Shown here piece by piece: positions 7,342-16,321 of a stretch of DNA of 64,000 nt. The position numbers were made by a program, and so were the translations under genes. Below the pieces are notes generated by a model, which made no database searches, was not told the DNA's origin, and saw only the letters and a program-made list of their open reading frames with translations. Location: positions 24,976 through 88,975 of the forward strand of contig CANRLZ010000001.1 in assembly GCA_947631595.1 (NCBI GenBank). Direction: 5' to 3'. The stretch comes from an uncultured Oscillospiraceae bacterium. Lineage in GTDB: Bacteria; Bacillota; Clostridia; Oscillospirales; Oscillospiraceae. Position 1 is the first letter of the stretch. Every line of letters starts with the position of its first letter.

Positions 7342-9661
7342 ACACCGGGGCGGCGGGCGATCCGGCGCGGAGGCCCAGGCGGAGGATGAGGGCGGTCTTG
7401 TCGTCCTGGGCCTCCGGGTCGTGATCCACCATAGCCTGGGCCAGGGCGGCGGGGGAGCCGCCGTCGAAGGCCAGGAGCGCGTCCCGGACCCACTGGTCCT
7501 CCCCGGTTACCACCCCGTCGGTGAGCAGGGCCAGACAGTCCCCCGGGCCGACCTGGAATTCCAGCCGGTCGCACCGGTTGGGGCCGGGGTCGGGAAGGCC
7601 CGCGGGCAGCGACCGGCCGGACAGGCACTTCACCGTGCCCCCCTGCCGGAGGTAGCTGGGGCTTGCCCCCAGCTTGTAGAGCGTGCCGTGGCCGCCGTAG
7701 AGGTCGATCTCCAGCAGGTCCACCGTGGAAAATCCCCCCGTGGCCTCCCCCCGGAGAACCAGGGCTTGATCCAGGGTCTTCAGGGCGTTGGAGGCGGTCA
7801 CCCCCGCCCGGAGGAACTGCTCCAGCAGCTTCAGGCACAGCTCGCTCTCCGCCCTGGCCTCCTGGCCGGAACCCATGCCGTCGCACAGCAGGACGTAGAG
7901 GGTGCTGTTGGCGCTTTTGAACCAGGTGAAGGCGTCGCCGCTGACGCTCTGGCCCTGCCGCCGCCGCCCCGCCGCCCCGGCCAGGGCGGTGAGGGGTTCC
8001 AGCTGGACAAAGAGCACCTGGTTCTCCCCGGCGGTGGGCGGGGAGAGGGGCAGATCCATCAGGTCGGACAGGGCCTTGCGCCCCGGCTCGTCGGCCAGCT
8101 TTTTGGCGTCCCAGCCGTCCAGCTGGAGCTGGAGGTGGCCCTGGGGGTCGGCGAACACCAGCCCCCGGCAGCTCAGCTCCCGCCCGATGAGAAATTGCCG
8201 CAGCCGCCGGGTGCGCAGGTCGTCCACCGCCACCGGGGCGGCCATGGCCGCCGCCGTGTCCTGGAGGAGGCGCGCCATGTCGCCGTACTGGTCGGCCACC
8301 GCCCGGCGGCTCTGGCTCACCTGGCGCTGGTAGCGCCGGCGCAGGAGGTGGGCGGCCAGCTCCTCCTCCACCGCGCCGAGAAACGCCCCGAAGCGGCAGC
8401 ACTTGTCCCGAAAGCGCTGGGGAAAGTCATCGGCCAGCGCCTGGCGGCGCTCCAGCATGGGCGGCAGGGCGGCGTTCAAAAGGTCGTAGGTCTCCTGGTA
8501 ATCCCGCTGCCAGCACCGCTCCCGGAGGGCGCACCGGGCGCAGACCCGGTTGGCGCAGCGGTCGAAGATAACGCTGGGGTCCTCCCCGTTGTCCGCGCCG
8601 GGGCCGAAGGCGCCGCGCAGGGCGGAAAAGACCTGGTCAAAGGCGTCGGCCGCCCGGCGCAGGCGGCGGGAGGCGGCCTGGTAGGCCCATCGGCCCCGAT
8701 CCCGCCGGTCGTCCGGGGCGAAGAGCACCGCCGCCTGGTCCAGCAGCCGCTGGGGGATGAGCAGGAACAAGAGGGCGGCCAGCACCGCCTCCCAGAGCGC
8801 CGCCGCGCCGCCCCTCCGGCTCCACAGCGCCGCCCACGCCCCGGCCAGGGCAAACCCGGCGGCGGAGACGCCCCGGCGGTGACCCTTCAGCAGTCCGGCC
8901 ACCAGGGCGGCCAGGGCGTAGCACACGGTAAAGGTGCCCGCCGTGCCGGAGGCCAGGTCCATCATCAGCCCGGCGCACGACCCAACCGCCGCGCCCGCGC
9001 CCGGCCCGGCGGTCCACCCGGCGCACAGGCTCAGCCCCGCCGCGCACAGCCGCCCCAGGGACACCCGTCCGGGCAGCTCCAGTTGGGCCAGGGACAGCAG
9101 CACCGCCAGCGCCAGGGCGATCAGCCCCAGGCGCTGGGGAAAGCCCGCCTCCTTGGGGGCCTCTCCGCTGTCCCAGAGGGAGAAGGCCAGGCGAAAGGCG
9201 TACACCGCCCCCGCCGTCACAACGCATTCCCCCGCCAGGGCCATTACCCCGGCGGAGGTGGGGTCCAGCAGGGTCACAAGGCCGGTGACGGCGCAAAAGC
9301 CCCCGGCCACCAGGGGCATGAAGAGGCGCTTTTGGTAGAGGCGCAGGTCGAAAAAGGCCAGGGCCACGGAGAAGATGAGGATGGCGCAGGCGGCGTACCG
9401 CAGTCCGGCCTCCACCCCCCGGTTCAGCAGATAGCCCAGCACCGCCCCGCCCAGGGCGGCGAAGCCCTCCGGCCCCACCCCGGAGGCGCCCACCAGGGCC
9501 AGGGCAAAGGGGGCGTGGCCGGGAGCCAGCTCCCCCGTGGCCAGAACGGCGGCCAGGAGGAAGCGGATCGCCCCCTGGATGAACCCCGCCAGGGCGGAGG
9601 CGCGCTCCGTGCCCGGCTTTTCGACCTCCTTTTTGCCTGTTCCCCACCGTTTCCACACCAT
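7340..9661 (-). CDS. spoIIE: Stage II sporulation protein E (SpoIIE)
   Basis: This 773-residue protein has an N-terminal half with about ten membrane helices (roughly residues 20-300), a cytoplasmic middle region with the cysteine-rich CANRVCARCALRERCW segment, and a C-terminal PP2C-type phosphatase domain with CDGMGSG, GGFSTVDLLEIDL and LLTDGV. SpoIIE dephosphorylates SpoIIAA in the forespore to release sigma-F and also acts at the polar septum. Its targets SpoIIAA, SpoIIAB and SigF are encoded at 48330-49807. The ATG at 9661 has AAGGAGGA upstream; a longer frame to 9697 lacks this. It is slightly shorter than the B. subtilis protein. Confidence 0.95.
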   Translation of the reverse strand: MVWKRWGTGKKEVEKPGTERASALAGFIQGAIRFLLAAVLATGELAPGHAPFALALVGASGVGPEGFAALGGAVLGYLLNRGVEAGLRYAACAILIFSVALAFFDLRLYQKRLFMPLVAGGFCAVTGLVTLLDPTSAGVMALAGECVVTAGAVYAFRLAFSLWDSGEAPKEAGFPQRLGLIALALAVLLSLAQLELPGRVSLGRLCAAGLSLCAGWTAGPGAGAAVGSCAGLMMDLASGTAGTFTVCYALAALVAGLLKGHRRGVSAAGFALAGAWAALWSRRGGAAALWEAVLAALLFLLIPQRLLDQAAVLFAPDDRRDRGRWAYQAASRRLRRAADAFDQVFSALRGAFGPGADNGEDPSVIFDRCANRVCARCALRERCWQRDYQETYDLLNAALPPMLERRQALADDFPQRFRDKCCRFGAFLGAVEEELAAHLLRRRYQRQVSQSRRAVADQYGDMARLLQDTAAAMAAPVAVDDLRTRRLRQFLIGRELSCRGLVFADPQGHLQLQLDGWDAKKLADEPGRKALSDLMDLPLSPPTAGENQVLFVQLEPLTALAGAAGRRRQGQSVSGDAFTWFKSANSTLYVLLCDGMGSGQEARAESELCLKLLEQFLRAGVTASNALKTLDQALVLRGEATGGFSTVDLLEIDLYGGHGTLYKLGASPSYLRQGGTVKCLSGRSLPAGLPDPGPNRCDRLEFQVGPGDCLALLTDGVVTGEDQWVRDALLAFDGGSPAALAQAMVDHDPEAQDDKTALILRLGLRAGSPAAPV

Positions 9662-9692
9662 AGGCTTGTCCTCCTTGCGGCTTTTTGGGACA

Positions 9693-9726
9693 AGCATAGC
9701 GGAAACGGCGGAAAAAGGCAGTCGAA
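9693..9726 (-). promoter_or_regulatory. Candidate Spo0A-type promoter of spoIIE
   Basis: On the minus strand, TTCGAC (9721-9726, the complement of the GTCGAA core of a Spo0A box) is followed after 22 bp by TATGCT (9693-9698). B. subtilis spoIIE and spoIIG promoters have the same unusually long spacing with Spo0A boxes over the -35. The match is suggestive only. Confidence 0.35.
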
Positions 9727-9758
9727 AACAAAGGCCGGGCAGGGATTTGTCCGGCGGG

Positions 9759-10889
9759 TCAGACCACCGCCGGGGAGTGGCGCCACTCCTCCCCGCAGGG
9801 CAGGGGGTGGGGGGCGCACAGGGAGAAGAGATCGGTGAGTCGGCTCTCGGTGGCCAGCGCCTCCCGGTGGTCGGCGGGCTTGGTGATGACGGGCAGGGGA
9901 CAGCGCCCCCGGAGGGCGGCCAGGTGGGACGCCCCCCGCCTGGTCATGGCCAGCACCCGCAGATACTCCGGCGCGGCGGGGCGGTCCCCGGCGGTGAGAC
10001 CCAGGGCGGCCCACAGCGCCACCCGGCGGATGCGGGCGGCGGTGAGGCGGCGGGTCTTGGCCAGGGCGTACAGCTCCTCCAGGCTCCCCGCCTTCCGGGC
10101 GGAGCGCCAGAGGCGCCGGGCCAGGCCGTCCGACCCGTCGGGCAGGGCGGCCAGCGCCTCCGGGGAGCGCTGCCGGAGCGCCCAGAGGATGGCCCCCTCC
10201 TGCCGCTCCAACCGGTAGATCGGCCCGTCCCAGGCCCCGGCCAGGTAGGGCCGGGCGGCCTCCGGGCCGTCCCGGCGCAGGAGGGCGCGCAGGGCGGAGG
10301 CGGAGGGGTACTCCCGCTCCAGCGGCCCGTCGTGGGCGCCCAGACGGGGGATGGGCAGGGGGGCGACCCCCTCGGGCAGGGCGGCCAGGTACTCCACGGC
10401 CAGGTTGTTGTTGGGTTCTTCCACCAGCGCCGCCGTCTCCCGCCCCACCAGGTCGGCCAGCGCCCGCTGCCGGGCGGCGGGGTAGGAGAGGCCGCGGGAG
10501 AGGTGGGGCGCCAGGGCGGCGTCAAAGCGGGGACTTTTCAGCGCGGCGGCCAGGGCCTGGAGGGCGGGGAGGTCCGGCGTCTCGCACCCGAAACTCATGG
10601 TCTCCGCCCCCGCGGCGGCCAGGATCGCCACCCCCGCCCGGGCGAACACCTGGGCGGAACCCAGGGCGAAGACGGAGGGCAGCTCCACCACCAGATCGGC
10701 CCCCGCCTGGGCCGCCCACCGGGCGCGGCGCCACTTGTCGGTCACGGCGCACTCCCCCCGCTGCACCCAGTTGCCCGACAGACACACCACCACCGCCGCG
10801 TCCGGGCAGGCCGCCCGGGTGAGGGAGAGGTGGCGCAGATGTCCGGCGTGGAGGGGGTTGTACTCCGCCAAAATGCCCACCGCTTTCAT
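9759..10889 (-). CDS. tmcAL: tRNA(Met) cytidine acetate ligase (TmcAL)
   Basis: The 376-residue product opens MKAVGILAEYNPLHAGH, the family's nucleotidyltransferase motif (HxGH), followed by SGNWVQRGE and EEPNNNLAVEYL blocks. TmcAL activates acetate with ATP to form N4-acetylcytidine at C34 of elongator tRNA-Met. It is divergent from acetate kinase, the other acetate/ATP enzyme in the window, with promoters that overlap, so linked control is plausible. The start has a GGAGGC Shine-Dalgarno. The C-terminal region is arginine-rich and less conserved. Confidence 0.9.
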   Translation of the reverse strand: MKAVGILAEYNPLHAGHLRHLSLTRAACPDAAVVVCLSGNWVQRGECAVTDKWRRARWAAQAGADLVVELPSVFALGSAQVFARAGVAILAAAGAETMSFGCETPDLPALQALAAALKSPRFDAALAPHLSRGLSYPAARQRALADLVGRETAALVEEPNNNLAVEYLAALPEGVAPLPIPRLGAHDGPLEREYPSASALRALLRRDGPEAARPYLAGAWDGPIYRLERQEGAILWALRQRSPEALAALPDGSDGLARRLWRSARKAGSLEELYALAKTRRLTAARIRRVALWAALGLTAGDRPAAPEYLRVLAMTRRGASHLAALRGRCPLPVITKPADHREALATESRLTDLFSLCAPHPLPCGEEWRHSPAVV

Positions 10890-10927
10890 GTTCCAGCCTC
10901 CTTTCCGGCAAAGGCGTAAAAAAACCC

Positions 10928-10956
10928 TTGCCCTGCCGGGGAAAAAGAGTTACAAT
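10928..10956 (+). promoter_or_regulatory. ackA promoter
   Basis: TTGCCC (10928-10933) and TACAAT (10951-10956) are 17 bp apart, leaving a leader of about 70 bases before ackA. Confidence 0.5.
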
Positions 10957-10965
10957 ATACTTTGC

Positions 10966-10994
10966 ATTATAGTACACCCCGACCCCCGCCGCAA
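10966..10994 (-). promoter_or_regulatory. tmcAL promoter, overlapping the ackA promoter region
   Basis: Minus-strand TTGCGG (10989-10994) and a consensus TATAAT (10966-10971) are 17 bp apart. The two -10 boxes lie only 9 bp apart, so polymerase at one should hinder the other. Confidence 0.55.
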
Positions 10995-11031
10995 GAGGCG
11001 GCGAGATACTTGAGTTAAGGAGAGATGTAGT

Positions 11032-12234
11032 ATGAAGATCCTGGTCATCAATGCGGGCAGTTCCTCTTTGAAGTATCAGCTGCTGGACTCCGAGACCCAC
11101 GAGGTCTTGGCCAAGGGCCTGTGCGAGCGCATCGGCATCGACGGCCACCTGAAGCACACCCCCGGCAACGGCAAGCCCGTCTTTGACCAGGACGTGGCCA
11201 TGCCCACCCACTCCGAGGGCATCCAGAAGGTGCTGGAGCTGCTCACCAGCGCCGACCACGGCGTCATCGCCTCCACTGCGGAGATCGGCGCGGTGGGCCA
11301 TCGGGTGGTCCACGGCGGGGAGAAGTTCGCCGCCTCCACCCTCATCGACGACGACGTCATCAAGGCCATCGAGGCGTGCATCCCCCTGGCGCCCCTCCAC
11401 AACCCCGCCAACATCACCGGCATCCAGGCCTGCCAGAAGGTCATGCCCGGCGTGCCCATGGTGGCCGTGTTCGACACCGCCTTCCACCAGACCATGCCCA
11501 GCCGCGCCTACGTCTACGCCCTGCCCTATGAGTACTACGAGAAGGACGCCGTGCGCCGCTACGGCTTCCACGGCACCTCCCACCGCTTCGTCACCGCCGA
11601 GGCCGCCAAGCTGCTGGGTAAGCCGGTGGAGGAGCTGAAGCTCATCTCCTGCCACCTGGGCAACGGCTCGTCCATCGCCGCGGTGAAGGGCGGTAAGTGC
11701 GTGGACACCACCATGGGCTTTACCCCCCTGGCCGGTCTGCCCATGGGCACCCGCTGCGGCGACATCGACCCGGCCATTTTGGAGTACCTGATGAACAAGT
11801 ACGACCTCTCCATCGGGGAGATGCAGAACATCCTCAACAAGAAGTCCGGCGTGCTGGGCGTCTCCGGCGTCAGCTCCGACTTCCGCGACCTGGACGAGGC
11901 GGCTGCCCAGGGCAACCAGCGCGCCGCCCTGGCCCTGGAGGTCTTCCAGTACGCCGTGGCCAAGTACATCGGCTCCTACGCCGCCGCCATGGGCGGGGTG
12001 GACGCGGTGATCTTCACCGCCGGCGTGGGGGAGAACTCCGGCTCCACCCGCATGGGCGCCTGTAAGGACCTGGGCTTCATGGGCATCAAGGTCGACCCAG
12101 AGAAGAACAAGCAGCGCGGCCAGGCCCTGGACATCTCCGCCGACGGCGCCACCGTCCGTACCCTGGTCATCCCCACCAACGAAGAGCTGATGATCGCCAT
12201 GGACACCGCCGAGATCGTGGCGGCTAAGGCGTAA
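11032..12234 (+). CDS. ackA: Acetate kinase
   Basis: This 400-residue protein matches AckA throughout: [17 protein letters not shown] at the start, the GHRVVHGGE block, [22 protein letters not shown] with the catalytic region, [27 protein letters not shown] and FTAGVGENS. It makes ATP and acetate from acetyl phosphate, the energy-yielding step of acetate fermentation. AAGGAGAG precedes the ATG. No phosphotransacetylase gene lies beside it in this window. Confidence 0.98.
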   Translation: MKILVINAGSSSLKYQLLDSETHEVLAKGLCERIGIDGHLKHTPGNGKPVFDQDVAMPTHSEGIQKVLELLTSADHGVIASTAEIGAVGHRVVHGGEKFAASTLIDDDVIKAIEACIPLAPLHNPANITGIQACQKVMPGVPMVAVFDTAFHQTMPSRAYVYALPYEYYEKDAVRRYGFHGTSHRFVTAEAAKLLGKPVEELKLISCHLGNGSSIAAVKGGKCVDTTMGFTPLAGLPMGTRCGDIDPAILEYLMNKYDLSIGEMQNILNKKSGVLGVSGVSSDFRDLDEAAAQGNQRAALALEVFQYAVAKYIGSYAAAMGGVDAVIFTAGVGENSGSTRMGACKDLGFMGIKVDPEKNKQRGQALDISADGATVRTLVIPTNEELMIAMDTAEIVAAKA

Positions 12235-12265
12235 CCGGAGCTTCGTTTCGTCCAGAACGACCTTC

Positions 12266-12294
12266 GGGCGGGGACTTTGCGGTCCCCGCCCTTT
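12266..12294 (+). terminator. Terminator or attenuator after ackA
   Basis: The stem GGGCGGGGAC/GTCCCCGCCC with loop TTTGCG is followed by only a short T tract. It sits 32 bases after the ackA stop and 29 bases before the next start, so it may only reduce read-through into the Sel1 gene. Confidence 0.65.
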
Positions 12295-12322
12295 CATCTT
12301 CTCAGGAAGGAGAGATGTCCCG

Positions 12323-15300
12323 ATGAACGCAGCGCCCGCCGGACAAGAGGGCCAGAACAAGAAGCCGGAGGAGACCATCATCCTCAACACCGGCCTCATC
12401 CAGATGGCCTTTGAAAAGAAGAAGGAGAGCGACGCCCAGGAACTCCACGAACTCCAGGAGCGGGCTGACCTCGCCGACCTGGAGGCCCAGCGCCGGCTGG
12501 GCCTGCGCTACGCCGCCGGCGACGGGGTGGAGCGGGATATGGACAAGGCCATCTCCTACCTCACCCAGGCCAGCGACGCCGGGGATATGCAGGCCCAGGA
12601 CGCCCTGGCCGGATGCTACCGCGCCCTGGGCAACGAGAGCAAAGACCCCGCCCGGCGGGAGGAGTACTACCGCCGGGCCTTTGAGCTGTATTCCCAGGGC
12701 GCGGAGGCGGGCTACCCCCCGTCCATGTACAACCTGGGTCTGGCCTACGAGAACGCCGCCGGGGTGGAGGAGGACTTGGAACGGGCGGCGGAACTCTACC
12801 GCCAGGCCGGCGAGGCGGACTATCTGCCCGGCGACTGCGCCCTGGCCGTGTGCTACCTCAACGGAAACGGCGTGGAGCGGGACCTGGATCAGGCGCTGGA
12901 GCTGCTTGCCCGCTGCGCCCAGGGGGGCTATCCCCGCGCCCAGTGCATCCTGGGGAATTTCTTTATGACCGGCGAGGGCGTGGAGCAGGACGCCGGCCAC
13001 GCCCTGGAACTCTACCGGGAGGCGGCCAAGGAGGACTACCCGCCCGCCCTGGAGAAGCTGGGCCTGGCCTACGAGAACGGCGACGGGGTGGAGGTGGACA
13101 TCGTCCAGGCGGTGGCGTACTACCGCCAGGCCAGCGACATGGGCTACGCCCCCGCCACCTGCGACCTGGCCGTGTGCTACCTCAACGGAAACGGCGTGGA
13201 GATGGAGGAACAGGAGGCGGTGCGCCTGCTGGAGCTGGGCGCGGCGGAGGAACACCCCCGCTCCATGTGCATCCTGGCCGACTGCCTGCGCTGGGGCACC
13301 GGGGTGGCCAAGGACCCCGACCGGGCGGTGGAACTCTACCGCAAGGCCGCCCAGGAGGGCTACCTCCCCGGCCTGCGGCAGCTGGGCGTGTGCTATGAGG
13401 TGGGCGACGGGGTGGAGCAGGACCAGGCCAAGGCCCTGGAACTCTACACCAAAGCCGCCGAACAGGGGGATGGCGCCGCCATGTGCAACATCGGCGTGTG
13501 CCACCTGACCGGCATCGGCGTGCCCGCCGACCCGACAAGAGCGGTGGAGTGGTTTGAAAAGGCGGTCCAGACCGGTTCCATCCGGGCGCTGGACTGCCTG
13601 GGCGACTGCTATAAGGACGGCCAGGGCGTGGCCAAGGACGGGGCGAAGGCCATGGAGTGCTACCAAAAGGCCGCCGACGCCGGATATGTGCCCGCCCTGT
13701 GCTCCATCGGCCTGTGCTATGAGCTGGGCGAGTGCGTGGAGCGGGACGCCCGCCGGGCCACCGACTACTACCGCCAGGCCGCCCAGCTGGGCCACGCCCC
13801 GGCCCAGTGCAACCTGGCCTACTGCTACCTCCAGGCCATCGGCGTGGAGCGGGACTTTGACCAGGCGGTCTACTGGCTGCAAAAGGCGGTGGACCAGGGC
13901 TGGCTCCGGGCCATGGACCTGCTGGGGGATTGTTACCAGCGGGGCCACGGCGTACCCAAGGACAGCAAGAAAGCTTACGAACTCTACAAGCGGGCTGCCG
14001 ACGCCGGTTACCCCTCCGGCATCTGCTCGTTGGGGCTGTGCTTCGAGTTTGGCGACGGGGTGGCCATGGACAAGGCCGAGGCGGTGCGCCAGTACCGCCG
14101 GGCGGCCGGTCTGGGCCACGCCCCGGCCCAGTGCAACCTGGGCTTTTGCCTGATGCGGGGCATCGGCGTGGAGCAGAATTTTGAAGAGGCGGTACAGTGG
14201 TTGGAACAAGCCGCCGACCAGGACTGGCCCCGGGCGATGGACCTGCTGGGGGATTGTTACCAGCGGGGCTGGGGCGTGGCCGAGGACAGGGCAAAGGCGG
14301 CGGAGTACTATCAGCGCGCCGCCGACCGGGACTACCCCACCGCCATCTGCTCCCTGGGCCTCTGTTACGAGATGGGCGACGGGGTGGAGGAGGACCTGCC
14401 CCGCGCCGTGGCGCTCTACCGCCGCGCCGCCCAGATGGGGGATGCCTGCGCCCAGTGCAACCTGGGCTTCTGCCTCAGCCGGGGGATCGGCTGCGAGGAG
14501 GACGAGGCGCAGGCGGCGGAGTGGTTCCAGAAGTCCGCCGACCAGGGCTGGCCGCGCGCCATGGACCTGCTGGGCGACTGCTACCGGCACGGCTGGGGGG
14601 TACAGCGTGACCTGAAGCGGGCGGCGGAACTCTACCGCCAGGCCGCCCAGCGGGAGTACGCCCCCAGCCAGTGCAGCCTGGGGGTGTGCTACGAGTGCGG
14701 CGACGGGGTGGAAAAGGACGCGAAACAGGCCGCCGCCTGGTACGCCGCCGCCGCCAAGCAGGGTTACCCCGGCGGGCAGTGCAACCTGGGCGTGTGCTAC
14801 CTCAACGGCATCGGCGTGGAGCGCTCGCCGGAGAAGGCGGTGGAGTGGCTGCGCAAGGCCGCCGACCAGGACTGGCTCCGGGCTGTGGATATTTTAGGGG
14901 AGTGCCACGAGCGGGGCGACGGGGTGAAAAAGGACCTGAAGGCCGCCGTGGAGTTCTACCGCCGCGCCGCCCACGGGGGCTATCCCCCCGCCCTGTGCAA
15001 CCTGGGGCTGTGCTACGAGTACGGAAAAGGGGTGGCCCAGAACAAGGCCCAGGCGGCAGAGTTCTACCGCAAGGCCGCCGAGCTGGGCGACCGGTACGCC
15101 CAGTGCAACCTGGGGTACTGCTACTACACCGGCATCGGCATGGGGGTCAACTACGAAGAGGCCGCCCGGTGGTTCACCGAGGCCGCCAAACAGGGCCACC
15201 CCCGGGCCATGAGCCTGTTGGGGGATTGCTACCGCCTGGGCCAGGGCGTGCCCACGGACGAGAAGCGGGCGTTCTCCCTCTACCAGGCCGCCTACGCCAA

Positions 15301-15499
15301 GGGCCACGCCTACGCCTGCGTCGGCATCGGCATCTGCCTCTACCACGGCATCGGCACCCAAAAGGACCGGGAGAAGGCCAGGCCCTTCCTGGAGGAGGCG
15401 GCCGGGAAGTTCAAGGACGAGAAGTGCAAAAAGCTGCTGGAGACCTACGGGAAGAAGCCCAAGGGCGGGCTGTTCGGCAAGTTCTTCGGCGGGAAATGA
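12323..15499 (+). CDS. Large Sel1-repeat (TPR-like) protein with 27 repeats
   Basis: The 1058-residue protein has a 51-residue charged head, then 27 consecutive Sel1-like repeats (about residues 52-1034), almost all 36 residues, and a Lys/Gly-rich tail. Repeats follow the pattern A..NLGxCYxxGxGVxxDxxxAxxxYxxAA. They also form a higher-order period of three (108 residues): a C(S/N)LGLCYE..DGV unit, a CNLGFC...GIGV unit and an RAMDLLGDCYQRGxGV unit, repeated about eight times. There is no signal peptide or membrane segment, so it is probably a cytoplasmic scaffold for protein-protein contacts; partners are unknown. Most repeats carry one or two cysteines at fixed places. AAGGAGAG lies upstream of the start. 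Confidence 0.93.
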   Translation: MNAAPAGQEGQNKKPEETIILNTGLIQMAFEKKKESDAQELHELQERADLADLEAQRRLGLRYAAGDGVERDMDKAISYLTQASDAGDMQAQDALAGCYRALGNESKDPARREEYYRRAFELYSQGAEAGYPPSMYNLGLAYENAAGVEEDLERAAELYRQAGEADYLPGDCALAVCYLNGNGVERDLDQALELLARCAQGGYPRAQCILGNFFMTGEGVEQDAGHALELYREAAKEDYPPALEKLGLAYENGDGVEVDIVQAVAYYRQASDMGYAPATCDLAVCYLNGNGVEMEEQEAVRLLELGAAEEHPRSMCILADCLRWGTGVAKDPDRAVELYRKAAQEGYLPGLRQLGVCYEVGDGVEQDQAKALELYTKAAEQGDGAAMCNIGVCHLTGIGVPADPTRAVEWFEKAVQTGSIRALDCLGDCYKDGQGVAKDGAKAMECYQKAADAGYVPALCSIGLCYELGECVERDARRATDYYRQAAQLGHAPAQCNLAYCYLQAIGVERDFDQAVYWLQKAVDQGWLRAMDLLGDCYQRGHGVPKDSKKAYELYKRAADAGYPSGICSLGLCFEFGDGVAMDKAEAVRQYRRAAGLGHAPAQCNLGFCLMRGIGVEQNFEEAVQWLEQAADQDWPRAMDLLGDCYQRGWGVAEDRAKAAEYYQRAADRDYPTAICSLGLCYEMGDGVEEDLPRAVALYRRAAQMGDACAQCNLGFCLSRGIGCEEDEAQAAEWFQKSADQGWPRAMDLLGDCYRHGWGVQRDLKRAAELYRQAAQREYAPSQCSLGVCYECGDGVEKDAKQAAAWYAAAAKQGYPGGQCNLGVCYLNGIGVERSPEKAVEWLRKAADQDWLRAVDILGECHERGDGVKKDLKAAVEFYRRAAHGGYPPALCNLGLCYEYGKGVAQNKAQAAEFYRKAAELGDRYAQCNLGYCYYTGIGMGVNYEEAARWFTEAAKQGHPRAMSLLGDCYRLGQGVPTDEKRAFSLYQAAYAKGHAYACVGIGICLYHGIGTQKDREKARPFLEEAAGKFKDEKCKKLLETYGKKPKGGLFGKFFGGK

Positions 15500-15505
15500 C
15501 CCGCC

Positions 15506-16177
15506 CTAGGCGCAGAAGCGGTGCTTGCCGATGACCTTCAGCAGCGGCCGCGACCAGATCCAGCCGGAGGTGGCCGTGCTGGGGTTGAAGTAGTAGATGG
15601 CGCCGCCGGAGGGGTCGGAGCCGTTGAGCGCCTCCTGGGCCGCCCGCCGGGCGGACTCCGCCACCGGCTGGTCGATCTGCCCGTCCGCCATGCAGGAGAA
15701 CGCCCCGGGCTGGTAGATCACCCCCGCCAGGGTGGAGGGGAAAGAGGGGTGCTCCACCCGGTTGAGGATCACCGCCCCCACCGCCACCTGACCGGCGTAG
15801 GGTTCGCCCCTGGCCTCGGCGGAGATGACCTTGGCCAGCAGCGCCGCGTCCTTGCTCTGGGGGGAGGTCCCGGCGCCACTGGCGCCGCCGACGGGCATCC
15901 CCAGGGCCTGGAGGGTGTTGGCGCCCACCACGCCGTCGGCGGTCAGACCGTTGGTGCGCTGGAACTTCACCACCGCCGCCCGGGTGCGGGAGCCAAAGAC
16001 GCCGTCCACCGCGCCGTCGTAGTAGCCCCAGCGCTTCAGCTTCTCCTGGATGGTCACCACCTGGTCGCCGGAGTCGCCCTGGCGGTACACCGCCGCCTCC
16101 GCGCCTCCGCCGCACACCAGCGCCAGGGCCAGCACCCAGGCCGTCAGGACGGGGAGGCGAATACGCGCTTTTTTCAT
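15506..16177 (-). CDS. sleB: Spore cortex-lytic enzyme / cell-wall hydrolase SleB
   Basis: The 223-residue product has a signal peptide (MKKARIRLPVLTAWVLALAL...), an N-terminal peptidoglycan-binding domain with QGDSGDQVVTIQEKLKRWGYY and the DGVFGSRTRAAVVKFQ motif, and a C-terminal Hydrolase_2 domain (ISAEARGEPYAGQVAVGAVILNR, catalytic Glu in SAEARGE; IYYFNPSTA). SleB is a lytic transglycosylase that degrades muramic-lactam cortex during spore germination. The second ATG (16177) is chosen because it has GGGGGA at seven bases, while the first is one base from it. It is convergent with the Sel1 gene with 6 bp between the stops and no terminator. No ypeB partner gene is adjacent. Confidence 0.9.
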   Translation of the reverse strand: MKKARIRLPVLTAWVLALALVCGGGAEAAVYRQGDSGDQVVTIQEKLKRWGYYDGAVDGVFGSRTRAAVVKFQRTNGLTADGVVGANTLQALGMPVGGASGAGTSPQSKDAALLAKVISAEARGEPYAGQVAVGAVILNRVEHPSFPSTLAGVIYQPGAFSCMADGQIDQPVAESARRAAQEALNGSDPSGGAIYYFNPSTATSGWIWSRPLLKVIGKHRFCA

Positions 16178-16197
16178 GCCCATTCCCCCTTTTTTCC

Positions 16198-16227
16198 TAG
16201 CATTTCCCCCGCCGCCGGGGGATATGC
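16198..16227 (-). promoter_or_regulatory. Candidate sigma-G (forespore) promoter of sleB
   Basis: On the minus strand, GCATA (16223-16227) and AATGCTA (16198-16204) are 18 bp apart, close to the sigma-G pattern (GnATA, CATnnTA). B. subtilis sleB is sigma-G dependent, which supports the reading. The spacer is a GC-rich palindrome. Confidence 0.4.
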
Positions 16228-16321
16228 GGAAAATGTAAGAAAATCGTTAGAATTTTTCCAAACAAAAGTAAGGGAAAGTGGTGTAGAATAGACCCCAGAA
16301 AAGTGTGAGGAGGCCAGAGGC

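Noticed and set aside
12530..15400. CRISPR-like or other DNA repeat array
   Set aside because: The periodicity is the coding 36-residue Sel1 repeat in one continuous frame.
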